NCBI GenBank assembly: GCA_020002185.1
Contig: CM034538.1
Span: forward strand, 2,820,773 to 2,884,772
DNA: 64,000 nucleotides
Origin: Paraescarpia echinospica
Taxonomy: Eukaryota > Annelida > Polychaeta > Sabellida > Siboglinidae
Direction: 5' to 3'
Below the pieces are notes generated by a model. That model saw only the letters and a list, made by a program, of their open reading frames with translations, was not told where the DNA came from and ran no database searches. Below, piece after piece: positions 59,701 through 64,000 of the stretch. How positions within the stretch are numbered: the first letter of the stretch is position 1; every line of letters begins with the position of its first letter. The translations under genes and the position numbers were made by a program.

Positions 59701-60361
59701 AGTTAACTGTGAATGTCAGAGGCACGTAAGGTCACAGAGTATGTTTGATTGGCCTATTGGTGGCCATGCTACCTCAGGTCTGCTGATCTGCGTCTACAGG
59801 CAGTTCAGCGCTACAAACTATACGGCAGGCGGGCGTTCTTGATGTCCGGACCAACACTGTTTGCTACAAAACATTCGTCAAACGGACACTCTGAATAGGT
59901 TCAAGACTCTCCTTAAAGCTCATTTATTTAAGCCGGGAATTGTGGTGTCGGGCACTTTCTATGAACATATATTTTATTAATTTAATTAATTAATTATATT
60001 ATATTACATTATGTACTATTTTAATTAATGTTAATGTATTATAACTATTTATATAATTATCTTAATATTTTAGAAACTGTGACATTCATGTCAATTACTT
60101 AATGTATACAGTCTTTTTAATAAAATAATATATTGTCCAGGATATCTATTTCTTAAAATTTCTTATAATTCCATATACGTTTTATAACGTGTGTATGCGC
60201 CTATGAACGGGCTGCTCCTGGATATACGGCAATATAGAAATGTTAGTAGTCATAGTAATAATAATAATAATACCTAACGTATTTCCTATAGTGACTATAA
60301 CTATATGTGAACATTTTCAATGCTCGTATCCTTAACGGTTATTCTACTAATCACAAGATTT
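55390..60361. other. Second copy of the non-coding interval
   Basis: Corresponds to 45589-50624: the transposon-end block near 55950-55967, the GA run (56680-56778), the CATAA run (57229-57328) and an otherwise featureless stretch. Confidence 0.8.
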
Positions 60362-60707
60362 TAATAAGATTGCCATCCAGAGAATTAACTCTAGATGGCA
60401 GGTGGACAAGGAAGCCCTTTGTCTTATCAAGAGTCCAACCCTTTTATCAACGTGTATCCCGCCCTTTTGAGGTATGCGTCAATTTTATTTAATAACATAT
60501 TCACGCTACGAGCACCCACACAACCAGCAGATAATATGTTCCATTCATTTACAGTCCTTTGTGAAAATGAGAACTTTCTTATATCTAATCTACACTGCCC
60601 CTTTGCTAATGTAACTTCATGTTCTCTAGTCCTTCTATCTTTCTTAACAGAGAAAAACTATTTCTATAAATATGTTCATTACCATTCAATATTTTAAACA
60701 CTTCTAT

Positions 60708-63311
60708 CTAATCTCCTCTCAATCTCCTGGACTCTAGTGTTGTTAAACCACATTCTTTTAGGAGTATTTCATAAGTAAGATCCCTCAGTTTTGGTACCAT
60801 TTTAGTTGCTCTCCTTTGTACTCTTTCTAACATATCTATGCCCTTCTTGCGATATGGTGTCCACAATTTAGAATATTGTATACAATATTCTAAATGAGGC
60901 CTCACTATTGTTTTGTACAGCAGTATGTTTTCCTTATACGCTATAGTTCGCCTATTTAATCCAAGGATTTGATTTCCCCTTGAAGCTACAATTCCGCACT
61001 GCTCTGAAACCTTCATATCAGCACTAATGGTTAACCCTAAGTCCTTTTCTTTTACAGTAGTACTTAGTACAGTACCCCCCATTGTATATTCTACATCTTC
61101 GTTCTCATGTCCTGTGTGGAGGCATTTACATTTCCTAAAATTTAACAGCATTTGTCACTTTTCAGACCATTTGATCAACCTGTCAAGATCATCTTATAAA
61201 TCCTTTTTAATCATTCTAAACATTTTGTGTCATCCGCAAATTTCAAAACCTTGCTTGTTATAGCATCGTCCAAATCGTTACTATATAATAAGAATAATAT
61301 AGGTCCTAGTACTGATCCCTGTGGTATCCCACTCAATACTGATTTCCAGTTTGAAGCCTCCCCATCAACTACAACCGTTGTCTTCTGTCAATCAGCCATT
61401 TTTATATCCAGTTAACTATACCATTTCCTATACCATGTGCCTTTAGTTTAAGCAGTAATCTTTGTCTTTGTTTTGAAAATCTAAGTAGATGATATCTACC
61501 GGTGATCCCTCGTCTACCCATTTAGTGATATCGTCCAAAAACACACACAACATATTTGTTAAGCATGACATCGCTTTTTGAAACCCATGTTGAGATGGGT
61601 TTATCAGGTTATGTTTAACAATAAAATCCATCACGTGATCTTTAATTAGCCTTTCTAATAATTTGCAAATCACTGATATTAAAATCACTGGTCTGTAGTT
61701 CTCTGACGTGTTTCTTGAACCTTTTTAAAATAACGGGATAATGTTTGCTTCTTTCCTTTCTAAAGGAACCACCCCCTGTTCTAATGACAAATTGAAAACT
61801 GTTGCAAGCGGTACGCTAGTTTGTTCTACAATTTCCAATAGTAGTTTGGGCGGAATCCCATCCACACCAGGTGATTTATTATCCTTCATAGCCCTTATTT
61901 TCTTACCTACCATTTCCGGGGTTACAATTAACTGTCCTAAATAGTCTGAATCTGCCCCCATTGAACTTAGTCTCTGGTACTGACAGTGAACTGATAACTT
62001 CCCTGGTAAACACTGAACTAAAATACTAATTCAGGTCTTCTGCCATTAAGAATCCCCCTGATATTATAGTTCCAGCACTATCTTCTAGAGGACCGACCTT
62101 ATCCTGAACTTTCTGTTTGCTTCGGACATACGCATAAAAACGTTTGCTGTCATGTTTTATATTATATGTTAATTTTTGTTCATAGCTTCTCTTTGAATTT
62201 CTAATTTCAGCTGTAGCTTGGTTAAGTGCTTCTTTATAAATGTTGTAGTCTTCATCATTTCCAGTACGTCTACTTGACTTCCACATCGTTTGTTTCTACT
62301 TAATTCTTCTAATGGCTTCTTTCGACAAGTGTTTCTTTTTGGACCGTTTCCCTTGTTTTTTAATGGAACAAATTTATCGACGATGCAATCAATTTCACTC
62401 TTTAAGATATTCCAGCATTCTGTTGCTGTCTTATTCTTCAGTGTGTTATTCCAGTCTATCTTTGCTAAATATTTTCTCATGTCCGTATATCTTACTTTGT
62501 GGAAATTTCTCCCGTACTGCTTTTTAGTATTCCTTTCTGGTTTTACTTTGATGGTAAAATGTATCTGGTTGTGATCATTACTCCCCAGTGGCTCATATAG
62601 CTTGACTTTTCAACTAATTCATTCTGTGAGGACAAAACTATGTCTAACACATTCTCACCCCCGGTTGGTTCTAGCACATGTTGAGAAAGGAAACTATCTT
62701 GTACTAAAATTAAAAACTTGTGGTCCTCACTACCCATACTCTGTAGAGATATCCATTGTATATGCCCATGGTTAAAGTCCCCCATAATAACACAGTCCCG
62801 TTTGCTCTCTTCATTTACAGCGTTTTGTACTTTTTATTCTCTTCTATGCTTATGTTTGATTTCAATAAACTAACGCAACCGTTAATGTTGAGTTTCCTGT
62901 AACTATGTTACACCAAAGAGCTTCTTCGCAATCTGCTTCTCTTTCTGATTTCATTTCATAAGTCTGGATCAATTCTTTAATATATAAAATATCTCCACCT
63001 CCCCTTCTTCCTATTCTATCTTTCCCAAACATTACATATCCTGTCAGTCCCAATTCGGCATCTAATATATCGGTGGTGGTCCATGATTCGGTTATACCTA
63101 TTACACGAGGGTCAATATCTTCTATCATAATGTTTAGTTCATTTCTTTTGTTTACTATGCTCCTTGCATTTAAACAAACACATTTATATCCAGCTTCAGA
63201 ACAATTTTCCGGACTGTTCTTTGTTGATTTATTTGTGCTGTCTTTATTTATGCCTCCAGTTTCAGGCTTCTCGGTGAGTCCCCCCTGTGAATCTAGTTTA
63301 AATAGATGCAA
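60708..63311 (-). pseudogene. CR1-like LINE ORF2 (endonuclease + reverse transcriptase), broken
   Basis: The endonuclease N-terminal frame (63311-62862) has CVCLNARSIVNKRNELNI, GITESWTT and GRRGGGDILYIKE, typical of APE-type LINE endonucleases. It is followed by the motif-bearing pieces MGDFNHGHIQW (62785-62543), a linker, GVDGIPPKLLLEIVEQ, ICKLLERLIKDH, the GIPQGSVLGP block near 61297-61340, and the thumb at 61151-60708. Frames change at least five times, and an extra A near 61960 distinguishes this copy from the left one. Confidence 0.85.
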
Positions 63312-63419
63312 CCTGCCCCACTGTCAACATATCACAGCAGGGTCTCTGAGAATACTGCTGCACCCTTTCCACTTAGAATGATATCTTCCGTCCCAACAAT
63401 GTACCCATACATCTATGAA

Positions 63420-63993
63420 TCTTCTTCACACATCTGCTCAACTAGTGCGTTGATCACCATCCTCTTGCAGTTTCTGTATGTTGCCCCCTTCCTCCCATTA
63501 CTGGCAAAATTCCTGAGAGAATAATCTGTTCAACTTTTGTCGTCTTTAGCTTCCTCAATAACTGTTTGTGCATATGTACTATCCCAGTTGTTCCCTCCCT
63601 GTCCACATTATTTGTCCATACGTTTACTAGTATAGACCCTCCCTTGCCATGCCCCAATACCTTCTCTACCATTTCAGTCACATGCTCAATCCTAGCCCTT
63701 GGTAGACAAACAACGACATCCTCCCCTCGCTTAGTGTCTTATCTGTCTTTCTCATATGATATGAACACCATCTCTCTTCTCATTGCCCCCTCAATCACTG
63801 CCCCAGAGTAGCTCCTTCTCCGGTTTGCATCTGTCTGGTTGTTATATTTCCCCCCTGCCGTCTTCTCTCCTGACACGTTCTCTTCCGATCCATTTTTTCC
63901 TGTCGCTTTTTTCTTGTCACCTTTCCTCCTGTCATCGTCCGTTTTATCGACTTCTCTTCTATCACATTTGCTCCCTCTTCCTTTCCCCTTCAT
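63420..63993 (-). pseudogene. CR1-like LINE ORF1 with SGNH-esterase-like region
   Basis: Two minus-strand frames. The upstream one (63993-63739) is Lys/Arg/Asp-rich (for example RRKGDKKKATGKNG), like the nucleic-acid-binding start of ORF1. The downstream one (63681-63454) has GGSILVNVWTNNVDREGTTG and later VEQIILSGILPVMGG, the layout of the SGNH/GDSL esterase-like domain known in CR1 ORF1 proteins. The usual GxND block reads WTNN here. The ORF1 start lies at or beyond the window edge. Confidence 0.6.
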
Positions 63994-64000
63994 CTTTCCT

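Larger units (their letters stand above)
54428..63164. repeat. Near-identical copy of 44627-53427
   Basis: The copy starts at the first base after the gap (matching 44627) and the match to the last base before the gap (53427) ends at 63164. The offset is 9801 at the left and 9737 at the right, changed by two indels: one near 46620-46660 and one in the GA run. Base differences are few, for example 48416 C versus 58153 T, 50459 C versus 60196 T, and 50799 C versus 60536 A. Confidence 0.95.
60362..64000 (-). mobile_element. CR1-like LINE, minus strand, running off the window
   Basis: From 64000 leftward on the minus strand: ORF1 (about 63993-63400), ORF2 endonuclease (about 63311-62862), RT (about 62480-60708) and the 3' hairpin at 60372-60399. 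The first 2.8 kb at its 3' side duplicates 50625-53427; 63165-64000 is new sequence. Confidence 0.88.

Overview
This is a eukaryotic, animal nuclear DNA window. It contains spliced genes with GT-AG introns, a class A G protein-coupled receptor, long CA/GA/GTT microsatellites, LINEs, Ty3/Gypsy elements and a Polinton/Maverick-type viral-like element. The combination fits a marine invertebrate, but the sequence alone does not fix the phylum. Most of the window is mobile-element debris in AT-rich non-coding DNA.

Layout. 1-3.2 kb: non-coding, with a GTT microsatellite. 3224-11356: the most notable object, an 8.1-kb Polinton/Maverick (adintovirus-like) element flanked by an exact 6-bp duplication TACGTG. 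It has 0.57-0.75-kb terminal inverted repeats and one-directional genes: a spliced, broken family B DNA polymerase with two N-terminal C2HC zinc fingers, the C-terminal piece of a capsid-associated protein, a basic pVI/pX-like core protein, a broken major capsid gene and an intact adenain-type cysteine protease. The polymerase palm is missing, and no integrase or packaging ATPase was found, so this is a deletion derivative. 12.0-14.9 kb: a four-exon GPCR gene on the minus strand. 15-26 kb: non-coding with microsatellites, a 36-bp minisatellite, a MITE-like element and a few doubtful exons. 26-29 kb: LINE fragments. 29.1-34.5 kb: a Gypsy element with only its 5' LTR. 35-36.2 kb: CR1-like LINE fragment. 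36.4-36.9 kb: CA repeat. 37.6-46.2 kb: candidate DNA transposon ends enclosing a LINE fragment and a second Gypsy element (41508-45583) with both LTRs and a 5-bp target duplication. 46.2-53.4 kb: non-coding, then a CR1-like LINE on the minus strand.

Assembly. Positions 53428-54427 are exactly 1000 N. The sequence right of the gap (54428-63164) is nearly identical to the sequence left of it (44627-53427). Each copy ends or begins exactly at the gap, as expected when two overlapping contig ends are scaffolded without being merged. Features in 54428-63164 are therefore probably not extra genomic copies.

How the genes relate. Apart from the GPCR, everything confidently coding belongs to a mobile element. 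The Polinton genes would form a replication module (polymerase) and a virion module (core, capsid and maturation protease), but frameshifts, an in-frame stop and deletions show this copy cannot work alone.
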